64,000 nucleotides of DNA from Antrihabitans stalactiti (GTDB taxonomy: Bacteria > Actinomycetota > Actinomycetes > Mycobacteriales > Mycobacteriaceae). This document shows positions 20,160-29,664 of the stretch, in pieces. The position numbers and the translations under genes were made by a program. The notes beneath the pieces were generated by a model. The model worked only from the letters and a program-made list of their open reading frames with translations, was not told the DNA's origin and did no database searches. Each line of letters begins with the position of its first letter. Position 1 is the first letter of the stretch. Location: positions 1,054,001-1,118,000 of the forward strand of contig NZ_VCQU01000001.1 of NCBI RefSeq assembly GCF_012932915.1. Direction: 5' to 3'.

Positions 20160-21454
20160 GCGCAGTTGTCGAGACCTCATCGCGGCCATTTGCACTTGCC
20201 CGAACGGTCGCGCTGCCACGAGTGGGGACGTCTGCCGCGGTATCGGCGATGACGATGGCGTCGCTGGCCCCTGGTTTGCTACCGCGGACCGCAACCATGC
20301 AAGCGGTCGTGACCGGCGTGTTCGTCGCACTCGGTCTGAGTGTCGGGCGAGTGGTTCGAGGAAGCGATGCGGTCCGCCTGGTCGGCGTCGTTGTCGGGCT
20401 GCTCGGTGTCAGTTGGGCATTCGTCGCCGCCGATCGGTGGCAGGACGGTCTGCGGGCGGCGATGGGTGCGCCTTTGTTGGGTCCGGGCTATTGGGTCCAG
20501 GTGTGGGCGGGCGCGGGCGTCGTCGTCCTGGCGCTGTACGGAGTTGTGAAGCTGCTCGGTGCGACCGCGCGGACCCTCGGACCCGCATTGCTGGTTGCGG
20601 TGACGGTCGCCGCAACAGCTGTCGGTGTCCCGGCGCTGGTGGACTGGCGGACCAGTTCGTACGGCGCTGCCAACTCGTTCGTCGATCCCGACGTGCATCG
20701 ACCGCTGTCGGTTGCCCCAGCCGCGTGGGAGCGACTCGGCGCGGAGGGGCGAAAGTTCTTGGGCGGCAGGCCTACTCGTTCCAGCGTGCGCGTGTACGCG
20801 GGAATCTCCTCGGCTCCGGACCTCGCCAGCCGAGTCGCACTGGCGATTCGAGAGCTCGAGCAGTCCGGCGGGTTGACGCGGTCCAACATCGTCGTGGCGA
20901 TACCCACCGGGTCCGGCTGGATCGACGCCAACGCTGTCACCGGGTTCGAGCGTCGCTTCCACGACGACGTGGCAATCGTCGGCGTGCAATATTCGTACGC
21001 GCCGAGTTGGGCGACGTTCCTTTTCGGGCGTCGGGCAGCACAGGATTCGGCCAGTGCAGTGGTGCAGGCGGTCGCCGAACGAATTGCGTCGTTGCCGCAC
21101 CCCCCGAATCTGTACGTCTACGGGCAGAGCCTTGGCGCGATCGGGGGAAGCCACGCGGTCCGTGGCGTCGCGACCTGCGGAACGCTGTGGGCCGGTCCGC
21201 CTGCGGGAGCCGTCGAGCGTGGGTCGGCGACCGTGCTGGCCAACAGCTCGGACCCGGTGATTCGTTGGTCGCCGCGACTGCTGTACGCACCGCCGGACCT
21301 GTCCGGAGCCAGGCCCGACGCCCCGGCACCGCAATGGCTTCCGGTGGTGAGCTTCCTCCAGACCGCGGTCGACCTGCTCGCCGCCCTCGACGCCCCGGCC
21401 GGCCATGGCCACCGGTACGCGGTGGACCAGGGCACCGCGATGCCCGGGTGTTGA
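20156..21454 (+). CDS. Membrane-bound alpha/beta-hydrolase (Abhydrolase_9 type)
   Basis: 432 residues. About five membrane segments fill the first 180 residues (VSAMTMASLAPGLLP, VVTGVFVALGLSVG, LVGVVVGLLGVSWAFVA, VVVLALYGVVKLL, LLVAVTVAATAVGVP). A hydrolase domain follows, with the nucleophile elbow YGQSLGAIGG near residue 325. This layout is the two-part family of actinobacterial alpha/beta-hydrolase membrane proteins, whose substrates are not known. Translation is coupled to the phospholipase A2 gene (ATGA). Together they suggest sequential deacylation of a lipid outside the membrane, which is inference. Confidence 0.8.
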   Translation: MSAVVETSSRPFALARTVALPRVGTSAAVSAMTMASLAPGLLPRTATMQAVVTGVFVALGLSVGRVVRGSDAVRLVGVVVGLLGVSWAFVAADRWQDGLRAAMGAPLLGPGYWVQVWAGAGVVVLALYGVVKLLGATARTLGPALLVAVTVAATAVGVPALVDWRTSSYGAANSFVDPDVHRPLSVAPAAWERLGAEGRKFLGGRPTRSSVRVYAGISSAPDLASRVALAIRELEQSGGLTRSNIVVAIPTGSGWIDANAVTGFERRFHDDVAIVGVQYSYAPSWATFLFGRRAAQDSASAVVQAVAERIASLPHPPNLYVYGQSLGAIGGSHAVRGVATCGTLWAGPPAGAVERGSATVLANSSDPVIRWSPRLLYAPPDLSGARPDAPAPQWLPVVSFLQTAVDLLAALDAPAGHGHRYAVDQGTAMPGC

Positions 21455-21459
21455 TCACA

Positions 21460-21509
21460 CCCTCGTGAGTCTTTTTGGAGTCCCTGGACTCCAAAAAGAC
21501 TCACGAGGG
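21460..21509. repeat. Family A palindrome, copy A2
   Basis: Perfect 24-base arms around a 2-base centre. The core is GTGAGTCTTTTTGGAGTC, then CC-CT-GG and its complement. It lies at the convergent junction between the hydrolase gene and gatA. It is nearly identical to A3 and A4, which are some 30 kb away. Confidence 0.92.
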
Positions 21510-21520
21510 GTGGAAGCGAC

Positions 21521-22999
21521 CTAGCCCCGCACCACCGGACCGCGGGCGAGCTCGTACGCGGCGCCGACACGGTATAGGCGGTCGTCGGCGAGTGCGGGAG
21601 CCATGATCTGGAGACCGACGGGCAGTCCGTCGTCCGCGCTCAGGCCCGAGGGCACCGACATCGCGCAGTGGCCGGCGAGGTTGGTCGGGAGGGTGCAGAG
21701 ATCCGAGAGGTACATGGCCAGCGGGTCGTCGACCTTCTCGCCGAGCTTCCATGGCGTGAACGGGCTGGTCGGCGAGATGAGGACGTCGGCCTGTTCGTAG
21801 GCCTTGTCGAAATCGCGGGCGATAAGCGTACGGACCTTCAGCGCCTGACCGTAGTAGGCGTCGTAGTATCCAGCGGACAGCGCGTAGGTGCCGATCATGA
21901 TGCGCCGCTTGACTTCTGGACCGAATCCAGCCGCGCGGGTGGCTGCCATGACTTCTTCTGCGCTCATGTTTCCGTCGTCGACGCGCAGGCCGTAACGCAT
22001 CGCGTCGAAACGCGCAAGGTTCGACGACACCTCGCTCGGTAGGATCAAGTAGTACGCCGCGAGCGCGTATTCGAAATGAGGACAAGAGACTTCGACGACT
22101 TCGGCACCGAGATCCGTCAGCACCGCGACCGCGGCGTCGAACGACGCGATGACGCCCGGCTGGTAGCTGTCGGAGTGCAGTTCCTTGACGACGCCGACGC
22201 GCACGCCCTTCAGATCACCACGCGCGCCTTCGCGCGCGGCGGCGACCACCGGCGGAACCGGAGCGCCGAGGGACGTCGAATCGCGCGGATCGTGGCCTGC
22301 GATGACTTCGTGCAGCAATGCGGTGTCGAGCACTGTGCGACCGCACGGACCGCCTTGGTCCAGCGACGATGCGCACGCGACAAGTCCGTAGCGAGACACT
22401 GTTCCGTAGGTCGGCTTCGTCCCGACCGTTGCGGTCACTGCTGCTGGCTGCCGAATCGAGCCACCGGTGTCGGTGCCGATCGCCAGCGGTGCCTGGAACG
22501 ACGCCAGCGCAGCCGCCGAGCCACCGCCCGAGCCACCGGGGATGCGAGTGGTATCCCAGGGATTCTTCGTCGGCCCGTAGGCGGAATTCTCCGTCGACGA
22601 CCCCATCGCGAACTCGTCCATGTTCGTCTTGCCGAGGACCGGAATTCCGGCGGCACGCAAGCGCGAGGTGACCGTCGCGTCGTACGGCGATACCCAGCCC
22701 TCGAGGATCTTCGAGCCGCAGGTGGTCGGCATGTCCGTCGTCGTGAAGACGTCCTTCAGCGCCAACGGAACACCGGCAAGCGCCGAGACCGGCTCACCGT
22801 TGGCGAGCGCCTTGTCGACGTCTGCCGCAGCGGCGAGTGCCTGCTCACGACCGACGTACAGGAAGGCGTTGTATTCGGAGTCGGTGGCGGCGATCCGGCT
22901 CAGATGCGCCCGCGTGACCTCGACCGAGGACAGTTCGCGGGAATGAATGCGGGCAGCGAGGTCGGATGCGTCCAGCTGCGTCAGATCGACTCCGGTCAC
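21521..22999 (-). CDS. gatA: Aspartyl/glutamyl-tRNA amidotransferase subunit A
   Basis: Glutaminase subunit of GatCAB, supplying ammonia for transamidation of Glu-tRNA(Gln) or Asp-tRNA(Asn). 492 residues, usual length. The amidase catalytic triad is visible: Lys in [12 protein letters not shown] (about residue 80), the cis-Ser in [12 protein letters not shown], and the nucleophile Ser in [13 protein letters not shown] (about residue 180). The C-terminus [25 protein letters not shown] is typical. The ATG overlaps the gatC stop (ATGA), so gatC-gatA are coupled. Confidence 0.97.
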   Translation of the reverse strand: MTGVDLTQLDASDLAARIHSRELSSVEVTRAHLSRIAATDSEYNAFLYVGREQALAAAADVDKALANGEPVSALAGVPLALKDVFTTTDMPTTCGSKILEGWVSPYDATVTSRLRAAGIPVLGKTNMDEFAMGSSTENSAYGPTKNPWDTTRIPGGSGGGSAAALASFQAPLAIGTDTGGSIRQPAAVTATVGTKPTYGTVSRYGLVACASSLDQGGPCGRTVLDTALLHEVIAGHDPRDSTSLGAPVPPVVAAAREGARGDLKGVRVGVVKELHSDSYQPGVIASFDAAVAVLTDLGAEVVEVSCPHFEYALAAYYLILPSEVSSNLARFDAMRYGLRVDDGNMSAEEVMAATRAAGFGPEVKRRIMIGTYALSAGYYDAYYGQALKVRTLIARDFDKAYEQADVLISPTSPFTPWKLGEKVDDPLAMYLSDLCTLPTNLAGHCAMSVPSGLSADDGLPVGLQIMAPALADDRLYRVGAAYELARGPVVRG

Positions 23000-23295
23000 T
23001 GCTCCTCCCCCAGAATCTGCGGCACCTGGAAACGGCCCTCTTCGGCAGCGGGCGCGCCCGACAACGCCTGTTCGGGCGTCAACGACGGCACAATGACGTC
23101 AGGTCGCGTGACGTTGGTGACCGGGTTCGGGTTCGCGGTGGGTGGCACATCGTCAGCCGCAACCTCAGCGACCGTTTTGACGTGATTCAGTATCGAATCC
23201 AGCTGGCCAGCGAACTGGTCGAGCTCGGAGTCGCTGAGGGCGAGCCGGGAAAGCCGCGCGAGGTGAGCGACCTCGTCACGGGAAATGGCAGGCAC
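22996..23295 (-). CDS. gatC: Aspartyl/glutamyl-tRNA amidotransferase subunit C
   Basis: Small subunit of 99 residues that wraps around GatA and GatB and stabilises the complex. The sequence [20 protein letters not shown], then [19 protein letters not shown], is the GatC signature. The GTG at 23295 has AAAGGGG nine bases upstream and gives the family length; the open frame further upstream is unconserved. First gene of gatC-gatA, divergent from the ACT-domain gene. Confidence 0.96.
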   Translation of the reverse strand: MPAISRDEVAHLARLSRLALSDSELDQFAGQLDSILNHVKTVAEVAADDVPPTANPNPVTNVTRPDVIVPSLTPEQALSGAPAAEEGRFQVPQILGEEQ

Positions 23296-23482
23296 CGCGA
23301 TTAGCCCCTTTCGTGGGAGAGTCACCGCACAGCCTAGCGATCGGCAGTTTGTATCGGACCCGTGACCAGCTCTTGTCTGTTGGATCACGTCACTGGTTCC
23401 GACCGAGCGGTCCGGGGCTCGAAGTGTAAGGATTGCCGAATCTGCGTGCCCGACAGTGGGCAGGCCCCTAGAAAGGACGCAC

Positions 23483-24133
23483 GTGTCTTACCTGCTTCGC
23501 GTCCAGCTCCCCGACCGTCCCGGCAGCCTTGGACAGCTCGCACTCGCGCTCGGCTCAGTCGGTGCGGACATCTTGTCCCTCGACGTCGTCGACCGTGTCG
23601 ACGGTTACGCCGTCGACGATCTCGTGGTCGACGTCGAGCCCGGTTCGCTGCCGGACACGCTGCTCACCGCCGCCGAAGCGCTCGAAGGCGTGCGCGTCGA
23701 TTCGATCCGGCCGTACTCGGGGATTCTCGATACTCATCGCGAACTCGAGCTGATCGATCAGGTCGCGACGGCTCACGACGATCGCCTGCAGGTGCTGGTC
23801 GACGGCGCCCCCCGAATCCTGCGAGTCGGCTGGAGCACCGTGATCGGAATGGGCTCACAGGGCGCATACCGCCTGGTCGGCAGTGCGGGCGCGCCCGAAA
23901 CCCACGCGACCCAAATCCCGTGGATGCCGCTCGAATCGCCGACGATCCTCGACGGCGACGCCGACTGGGTCCCCCAGATCTGGCGCGACATGAACACGAA
24001 GCTCGCAGCAGCGCCGCTCGGCAGAACCGGCAAAGTGCTCGTCCTCGGGCGCCCCGGCGGCCCGGACTTCCGACCCTCCGAAGTTCTCCGACTGGGCTAC
24101 CTCGCGGGCATCGTCGCCACCGTTCTGGGCTAG
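23483..24133 (+). CDS. ACT-domain regulatory protein
   Basis: 216 residues. The N-terminal ACT domain [36 protein letters not shown] carries the usual Gly of the ligand loop. A second ACT-like or linker region and a C-terminal part with [19 protein letters not shown] follow. The position between gatCA and ligA matches Rv3013, an amino-acid-binding protein of unknown target. The GTG at 23483 has AGAAAGGA five bases upstream, which fixes the start. It is followed after 9 bases by the SMP-30 gene. Confidence 0.88.
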   Translation: MSYLLRVQLPDRPGSLGQLALALGSVGADILSLDVVDRVDGYAVDDLVVDVEPGSLPDTLLTAAEALEGVRVDSIRPYSGILDTHRELELIDQVATAHDDRLQVLVDGAPRILRVGWSTVIGMGSQGAYRLVGSAGAPETHATQIPWMPLESPTILDGDADWVPQIWRDMNTKLAAAPLGRTGKVLVLGRPGGPDFRPSEVLRLGYLAGIVATVLG

Positions 24134-24142
24134 AAATAGCGA

Positions 24143-24928
24143 GTGACTCTTTTTCGGACCCTGTACCGATCAGAGGGCCTCCTGGAGGCACCCACGCCGA
24201 TGCCTGACGGCTCACTCGTGTTCGCGAACACGACGATGGGTGGCGTTTACCGATTGACCGGCGACACCGCCGAACTCGTCGTCCCCCGAAGGCGCGGAAT
24301 CGGTGGAATCGCCGTCCACGAAGCAGGCGGTTTCGTGGTTTCCGGGCGTGACCTGGCCTACGCACGCGACACCGATGTGCACTCACTGCTCGCGCCGGAC
24401 GGCGCGGCCGGGCTCAACGACTTGACGGTCGCGTCAGACGGTTCCGTCGTCGTCGGCGTACTTCGCCACTACCCCACCAAAGGCGAACCGGCAGGCCCGA
24501 CCGAGGTGCTGCGGCTCGACGCTGCCGGCGACGTGACCACAGTTGCGTCAGATCTGTTGTGGCCCAATGGCATGGGCTTCTCGCCGGATGGCGAAACCCT
24601 GTACGTGGCCGAATACGCCGCATCGCGCATTCGCGCGGTCCGTGGGTCGCGAAGCGACATCTTCGCCAGTGCCCCACGCGGCGAATGCGACGGGCTCGCC
24701 GTCGACGCCGAGGGTGGCGTGTGGGTCGCGCTCGGCAGTGGTGCCGGTGTTGCGAGGTTCACCCCTGATGGGCAGCTCAGCGAAGTCCTAGATATCCCAG
24801 AAGCATTCGTGTCGTCCGTTGCCTTCGGGAGTGGCGGGTTGTTCGTCACCACCATCGGCGCGGTGCTGTTCGCCGACGTCGGGATCGAAGGGCTGCCGAG
24901 ACCTCTCGCCCGAGTGCCGGTCAGCTAG
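24143..24928 (+). CDS. SMP-30/gluconolactonase-family protein
   Basis: 261 residues forming a six-bladed beta-propeller of the SMP-30/gluconolaconase/LRE family. It has repeated blade strands such as GGIAVHEAGGFVVSGRDLAY and the metal-ligand signature WPNGMGFSPDGETLYVAEYAASRI, in which Asn is a conserved ligand. The family hydrolyses lactones or organophosphates with a divalent metal; the natural substrate here is unknown. The GTG start lies 9 bases after the ACT gene, so it is probably co-transcribed. It overlaps the convergent TetR gene by 8 bases at the 3' end. Confidence 0.87.
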   Translation: MTLFRTLYRSEGLLEAPTPMPDGSLVFANTTMGGVYRLTGDTAELVVPRRRGIGGIAVHEAGGFVVSGRDLAYARDTDVHSLLAPDGAAGLNDLTVASDGSVVVGVLRHYPTKGEPAGPTEVLRLDAAGDVTTVASDLLWPNGMGFSPDGETLYVAEYAASRIRAVRGSRSDIFASAPRGECDGLAVDAEGGVWVALGSGAGVARFTPDGQLSEVLDIPEAFVSSVAFGSGGLFVTTIGAVLFADVGIEGLPRPLARVPVS

Positions 24929-25691
24929 AGCGTCTTTGGTCGATCAGCACACCGATCCCGTCGAGAATTCGGTCCAGCCCGAATTGCATCGCGTGGGCGG
25001 GGCTGCTCGGCGCGTCGAATTCGACGCCCGTCGCGGTCCCGACGCGTGACGAGACCGGATACCGCTCTGGGTCGACGAGTTCGGCGAGAATCGGACCGGT
25101 CACGCTCCACCATTGCGCGTCCGTCATCCCGGACTCGGCAGTCGTCTGTTTGACCGTCGTCAGAGCCTTCGCGGTACCTGCGACGTGGGTGAGAACGAGA
25201 CTCAAGGCCGAATCCATTTCCACGTCGGTGAGCCCGAGTCCGTCGAGCGGTCGAAGCTCGGCTTCGTAGTTGCCCGTGGTGTTCGGGCCGAGGACCGGTC
25301 TGTGGTGATCCAGGTGCGGCAACCAGGAATGCCGTTGGTACAGCTCCCAATTGCGCTCCGCGATATAGGTCAGCGCACCGCGCCAGCCACCGTGGACTCG
25401 ACTCGGTTCATCGACATCGTCGTACAGCTCACCGACGACCCGGTCGGTCATGAGGTCGATCAGGTCGGACTTGCCCGGAACATGTGTGTAGAGCGACATC
25501 GCGCCGACGCCGAGTTGCTCGGCGATCCGACGCATCGACACCGCGTCGACCCCGTCACGGTCGGCGATATCGATCGCAGCGTCGACGATCGCGTCCACAG
25601 TCAGGCCCGATCTGCCCACTTTTCCGTGCGTGCCCCAGAGCAACGAGAGACTGCGCGCGGGGTCGATCGGGACCTCGCCTTTTGCTGCCAC
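24921..25691 (-). CDS. TetR-family transcriptional regulator
   Basis: 256 residues. The helix-turn-helix is IVDAAIDIADRDGVDAVSMRRIAEQLGVGAMSLYTHVPGKSDLIDLM (about residues 33-80). It is followed by a C-terminal domain of the TetR_C tetracycline-repressor-like class (ELRPLDGLGLTDVEMDSALSLVLTHVAGTA). The N-terminus before the HTH, about 30 residues, is longer than usual. GTG at 25691 is the start used. It is divergent from a large LuxR regulator across a 105-base region that contains palindrome B4, and convergent with the SMP-30 gene. Its target is not evident. Confidence 0.9.
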   Translation of the reverse strand: MAAKGEVPIDPARSLSLLWGTHGKVGRSGLTVDAIVDAAIDIADRDGVDAVSMRRIAEQLGVGAMSLYTHVPGKSDLIDLMTDRVVGELYDDVDEPSRVHGGWRGALTYIAERNWELYQRHSWLPHLDHHRPVLGPNTTGNYEAELRPLDGLGLTDVEMDSALSLVLTHVAGTAKALTTVKQTTAESGMTDAQWWSVTGPILAELVDPERYPVSSRVGTATGVEFDAPSSPAHAMQFGLDRILDGIGVLIDQRRSS

Positions 25692-25717
25692 GCGCCAATT
25701 TTGCGCCTCCGGCGACG

Positions 25718-25757
25718 GTGTGCGAGTTTGACCCCCCTAGGGGTGAAATTCGCGCAC
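25718..25757. repeat. Family B palindrome, copy B4 (in a divergent promoter region)
   Basis: A 40-base copy with left arm GTGTGCGAGTTTGACCCC, centre CCTA, and a right arm GGGGTGAAATTCGCGCAC. It lies between the starts of the divergent TetR and LuxR genes, where a terminator would have no purpose. A protein-binding or mobile-element role is therefore more plausible for this copy. Confidence 0.85.
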
Positions 25758-25796
25758 GAGGGCCGGAGGCGCACAACCGCCGTGGCACGATTGGGT

Positions 25797-28394
25797 ATGG
25801 CTTTGCGGGCACTCGAACGGGACGGTCAGCTCGCCGAAATCGCCGCTGCGTTCGCGGAAGCCCAGGCCAAGCGTGGAAACGTCGTCCTGATCAGCGGTGA
25901 AGCAGGCATCGGTAAAACGACGCTGGTGCGCGCTTTTTTGGCCGGTCTCGACCCGAGTGTGCGAGTGCTCGCCGGAATCTGCGACGACCTGATGGCCCCT
26001 CGAACGCTCGGCGCATTGCGCGACGCGACGCTCACCACCGACGGACCGTTGCGGCAGGCACTGACAGCGGGCTCCCTCGACGACGTGATGACGAGCGCGG
26101 TTGCCGAGTTCGCCGGTCCCGCTCCCACAGTCCTCGTCATCGAGGACCTCCATTGGGCCGACGACGCGACGTTGGACGTGTTGGGTCACCTTGCTCGCCG
26201 GATCGAAAGCTCGCCGACGCTGGTCGTTCTCACGTTCCGCGACGACGAGCTCTCCGGCGCACATCCGTTGCGTCGTCTGCTCGGGATTCTCTCCGCCGCA
26301 TCACCGACTCGGCTACGCCTCGAACCGCTGACGATCGGCGCCGTCCGCGAACTTGCCAACGACGACGGCCGTGACGCCGCTGCCCTGCACTCGACCACTG
26401 GCGGCAACCCGTTCTACGTGGTGGAGGCCCTGGCGGCCGCGCCGGGTGATGTGTCACCCACCGTCGCAGCGACCGTGCTCGCGCGTGTGCATCGCCTGTC
26501 ACCGGGCTGCCAGAAGGCGCTGGAGCAACTGTGCGTCGTCCCAGGGACGATCGAATTCGAACTGGCAGAAGAGTTGCTCGGCCGCTCGATCGACTTGCTC
26601 GGCGAGGCCGAAGAACGTCGGATCATCGAAATGCGCCCCACCGGAATCGGATTCCGCCACGAGCTGACCCGGCGCGCGCTGGAACACAGCCTGCCCGCGA
26701 TAGTCCGGCGGTCGGCGAACCGATCGATCATTCGCGTGTTGCTCGAGACCGAGCCGCTGGACCTCGCCCGTCTCGTGCACCACGCCTCCGGCGCAGGCGA
26801 CGACCGTACAGTCGTCGCGTACGCACCGGCGGCGGGACGCGAGGCCGCGAAAGTCGGTTCGCACCGGCAGGCGTTGATCCACTACGAGGCAGCGCTTCGG
26901 ACCAATCTGCTCGGTCCGATCGACCGTGCCGCCGTGCTCGACGAGTACGCCTGGGAGCTCTACAACGCGCACCGAGTTGCCGATGCCGTCGGCGCGTCCC
27001 GGCAAGCGGTCGAGTTGCACCGCAGCAACGACGACGGCGAGGCAGCAGGCGTCACCATGGTGTCGCTGGCCCATCAGCTGCTCCTCAACGGCGAACCAGC
27101 GCAGGCCTTTTCCACGATCACAGAGGCCTTGACGATCCTCGAACAGATTGGGTCCGTGTCGTCACGCGCCTACGTGACGACTTACTACGGTTGCATGCTC
27201 GGCACAGCGGAAGTGCTGGCGATGGCTGTGCCGATCCTCGAGCGAGCGCTCAAATTGGCCGCCGAAGCCGAGCGCCCGGACCTGCAGGCCATGTGCTCGA
27301 TCTACCTCGGTCTCTGCCGCGAGGACCTCGCGAACGACGAGCGGATCGCGATGATTCGCCAGGGCGTCCTCGATGCGGCGGCGAACGGCGATCACGAGGG
27401 CGCGGGACGCGGCTACACGATCCTCGCCGAACTCCTCAACCGCTTCGGCTACTTGAACGAGCTGGAGGAGTGCATCGCCGAGGGGTCGGCATACATGGTC
27501 GACCACGACCTACCGGTGTACTCGCTGCGTTTCGACATCATGCGGTGCCAGCACATGATTCGGCGCGGTCAGTGGGATGCGGCAGAGCGTGAACTGCGCG
27601 CAGTTCTCGAGACGGTGGACGCGGGCAGCATGGTCGGCGTAATCGCGTCGGCTCATCTCGGCAAGATCCTCGCGCGCCGTGGTTCGGCGGATGCCGCGGA
27701 GCTCGTGAACAGTACGTTCGAGCGGGCAAAGGCAGCGCGCATCAACCTCCCCCTGGCGTATGCGGGGCTTGCGCACGCGGAATGGAGCTGGCTGTCGGGT
27801 CAGCCGATCGCCAGCGACGCCTCAGGGCCGAGGTGGACGCCCAATTCGGCCCACCCAGTCGCAACCCCGATGTATGCGGAGTTCCTGCGACACGCGCAAC
27901 GAGGCGGCCAGCGCGTCGCGGTCTTCGCAGGCTGCCCCGAACCCTGGGCCAGCGCACTGAAGGGACACTGGCGCGCAGCAGCAGACGCCTGGGCGCGAAT
28001 CGGCGACCCGTACGAGCAGGCGCTCGAGCTCGGGGACTCCGGCGAACTCGGTCCGATGTTCCAGTCGTTGTCGATTCTGGAAGGCCTGGGTGCCGACGCC
28101 GCGGCGGTGGTCGTGCGCAAGCGGCTCCGCGATATGGGCGTCCAACGGCTGCCGCGCGGTCCGGCGGCAACGACGCGGGCGAACCCGTCCGGTCTGACCG
28201 AGCGCCAATCGGAGGTGCTGGCGCTGATCGGCGACGGCTTGACGAATACCGAGATCGCGCAGCGCCTCGTGCTGTCTGTCCGGACCGTTGACCACCACGT
28301 TTCAGCAATTCTGATGAAGCTGGAGGTGTCGACTCGCCGCGAGGCGGTCGCTCTCGCTCGGCGCCGAGCAGCAGATGCACAGCCGGTTCGTTGA
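25797..28394 (+). CDS. AAA-ATPase LuxR-family regulator (LAL-type)
   Basis: 865 residues. An N-terminal AAA ATPase has Walker A ISGEAGIGKTTLV (about residues 33-46) and Walker B VLVIEDLHWADD (about 110-121). A long alpha-helical TPR-like middle section follows, then a C-terminal LuxR helix-turn-helix (GLTERQSEVLALIGDGLTNTEIAQRLVLSVRTVDHHVSAIL). This layout is that of LAL regulators, ATP-dependent activators in actinobacteria. The ATG at 25797 gives the usual N-terminus, ALERDGQLAEI. The regulated genes are unknown; the 40-residue gene just downstream is one candidate. Confidence 0.93.
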   Translation: MALRALERDGQLAEIAAAFAEAQAKRGNVVLISGEAGIGKTTLVRAFLAGLDPSVRVLAGICDDLMAPRTLGALRDATLTTDGPLRQALTAGSLDDVMTSAVAEFAGPAPTVLVIEDLHWADDATLDVLGHLARRIESSPTLVVLTFRDDELSGAHPLRRLLGILSAASPTRLRLEPLTIGAVRELANDDGRDAAALHSTTGGNPFYVVEALAAAPGDVSPTVAATVLARVHRLSPGCQKALEQLCVVPGTIEFELAEELLGRSIDLLGEAEERRIIEMRPTGIGFRHELTRRALEHSLPAIVRRSANRSIIRVLLETEPLDLARLVHHASGAGDDRTVVAYAPAAGREAAKVGSHRQALIHYEAALRTNLLGPIDRAAVLDEYAWELYNAHRVADAVGASRQAVELHRSNDDGEAAGVTMVSLAHQLLLNGEPAQAFSTITEALTILEQIGSVSSRAYVTTYYGCMLGTAEVLAMAVPILERALKLAAEAERPDLQAMCSIYLGLCREDLANDERIAMIRQGVLDAAANGDHEGAGRGYTILAELLNRFGYLNELEECIAEGSAYMVDHDLPVYSLRFDIMRCQHMIRRGQWDAAERELRAVLETVDAGSMVGVIASAHLGKILARRGSADAAELVNSTFERAKAARINLPLAYAGLAHAEWSWLSGQPIASDASGPRWTPNSAHPVATPMYAEFLRHAQRGGQRVAVFAGCPEPWASALKGHWRAAADAWARIGDPYEQALELGDSGELGPMFQSLSILEGLGADAAAVVVRKRLRDMGVQRLPRGPAATTRANPSGLTERQSEVLALIGDGLTNTEIAQRLVLSVRTVDHHVSAILMKLEVSTRREAVALARRRAADAQPVR

Positions 28395-28501
28395 CGACTG
28401 CAAGGCTATTTTCAGCGTCTTCCAAGATTCGTGTGACGAAATAGTCATAGCGGGCGATACGACAAGCACGCTCGAAACGAAGAGAAAGGCGTGGGGTTCA
28501 C

Positions 28502-28624
28502 ATGATCAGCTACCTAACCGCGGCTCTCGGCACTGCGCCGATTTTGCTGCTTGCGCTCGGCACGATTGCGCTCGATGTTCGTGACGCGACCAACGAATGG
28601 GTTCCGCTCAAGCAGCAGGCCTGA
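28502..28624 (+). CDS. Small membrane protein, 40 residues
   Basis: ATG at 28502 to TGA at 28624 encodes 40 residues: one hydrophobic segment (about residues 4-24, including APILLLALGTIAL) and a polar, charged C-terminal tail. GAGAAAGG and GTGGGG lie upstream of the start. It sits alone between the LuxR regulator and the end of the QueA-like gene, 107 bases after the regulator. Codon use is ordinary for the window. It is too short to assign to a family; a single-pass membrane peptide is the only supported description. Confidence 0.55.
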   Translation: MISYLTAALGTAPILLLALGTIALDVRDATNEWVPLKQQA

Positions 28625-28629
28625 TTCGG

Positions 28630-29664
28630 TCAGCGCAGCAGTAGAGCGCTATCGCCGAACTCGTGCCAGAGATAGCCGGTGTCGAGGGCGGCGTCATACG
28701 CAGTTCGCACTGCGGTGGCGCCGACGACGGCTTCCAGCAACATCAAATGTGACGCGCCGGGTGCGTGCCAGCCAGTGACCAGTCCGTCGACCACTCGGGT
28801 CGGGCGGTCCGCCGACAGCACCAGATTCGTCCATCCCGTTCGTGCGTGCAGGTGCCCATCGGTATCGGCCACCGACTCGAGCGCACGCGTGACGGTTGTC
28901 CCGACCGCGATCACTCTGCCGCCGTTGCGGCGCGTGTGCTCGACCAGCGCAGCCGTCGCTTCCGGCACGGCAAACCGCTCCGGACTTGGCGGCTCACCCG
29001 TTTCCGGTGACGAGACCCCGGTATGCAGTGTGATCGGTGCGACGGCGACGCCGCGGACCGCGAGGTCGGTCACCATGCGGTCTGTGAACGGCCTTCCCGC
29101 ACTCGGCATTTCTGCGCTGCCGTACTCGCGACCGAAGATCGTCTCGTAATAGGTCGCCGACCAGTGCTGCCGCACATACGCGTACGTGATCGGTCGGCCA
29201 TGGTTTCGGAGAAACCGCGTGACGCTGCCGGTCCCCGAGACGTGCGCGATCCACAGCCGTTGCGCGGGCGGGAGCCATGGGTGCTGCAGGGTGGCGACGA
29301 CGCCGTCGGGCAAGGCGATGGTGGTACCCGCGACGAGGGCCGAGTCGTGCGGGTGCCCATCGATGGTCCGCGCCTCGACCACCCACGACCCGTCGTCGAG
29401 CCAGGTCGAGAAATGCAAAATCACCCGTTGCGCACCGATTCTCCCCGGTACCGCCGCCGTCATCGTGGCCGAATTGTTCACCACGACAAGGTCGCCCGCC
29501 CGCAGGTGCTGCGATAGCTCGCGAAAAGTGGCGTGGGTCAACGTGCCACGGTCCGACACCAGCAGCTTCACGCCATCGCGAGTGAGACCACGCGCCTCCG
29601 GCGGCGCGGTCGCTTCCCGGTTCGCAGGCAGATCGAAGGCAGGGTCCAGGACCACAACGGTCAT
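28630..29664 (-). CDS. QueA-like protein (divergent S-adenosylmethionine:tRNA ribosyltransferase-isomerase)
   Basis: 344 residues, the length of QueA, which transfers and isomerises ribose from SAM onto preQ1 in tRNA. Conserved parts include LTHATFRELSQHLRAGDLVVVNNSATM, RVIAVGTTVTRALES and VVDGLVTGWHAPGASHLMLLEAVVG. However, the usual N-T-x-V-x-P-A-R loop reads NNSATMTAAV, and TLHxGxGTFxPV reads TLHTGVSSPETGE, so catalytic-loop residues differ. No other queuosine gene is in the window. It is translationally coupled (ATGA) to the preceding SDR. It may act on another substrate. Confidence 0.8.
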   Translation of the reverse strand: MTVVVLDPAFDLPANREATAPPEARGLTRDGVKLLVSDRGTLTHATFRELSQHLRAGDLVVVNNSATMTAAVPGRIGAQRVILHFSTWLDDGSWVVEARTIDGHPHDSALVAGTTIALPDGVVATLQHPWLPPAQRLWIAHVSGTGSVTRFLRNHGRPITYAYVRQHWSATYYETIFGREYGSAEMPSAGRPFTDRMVTDLAVRGVAVAPITLHTGVSSPETGEPPSPERFAVPEATAALVEHTRRNGGRVIAVGTTVTRALESVADTDGHLHARTGWTNLVLSADRPTRVVDGLVTGWHAPGASHLMLLEAVVGATAVRTAYDAALDTGYLWHEFGDSALLLR

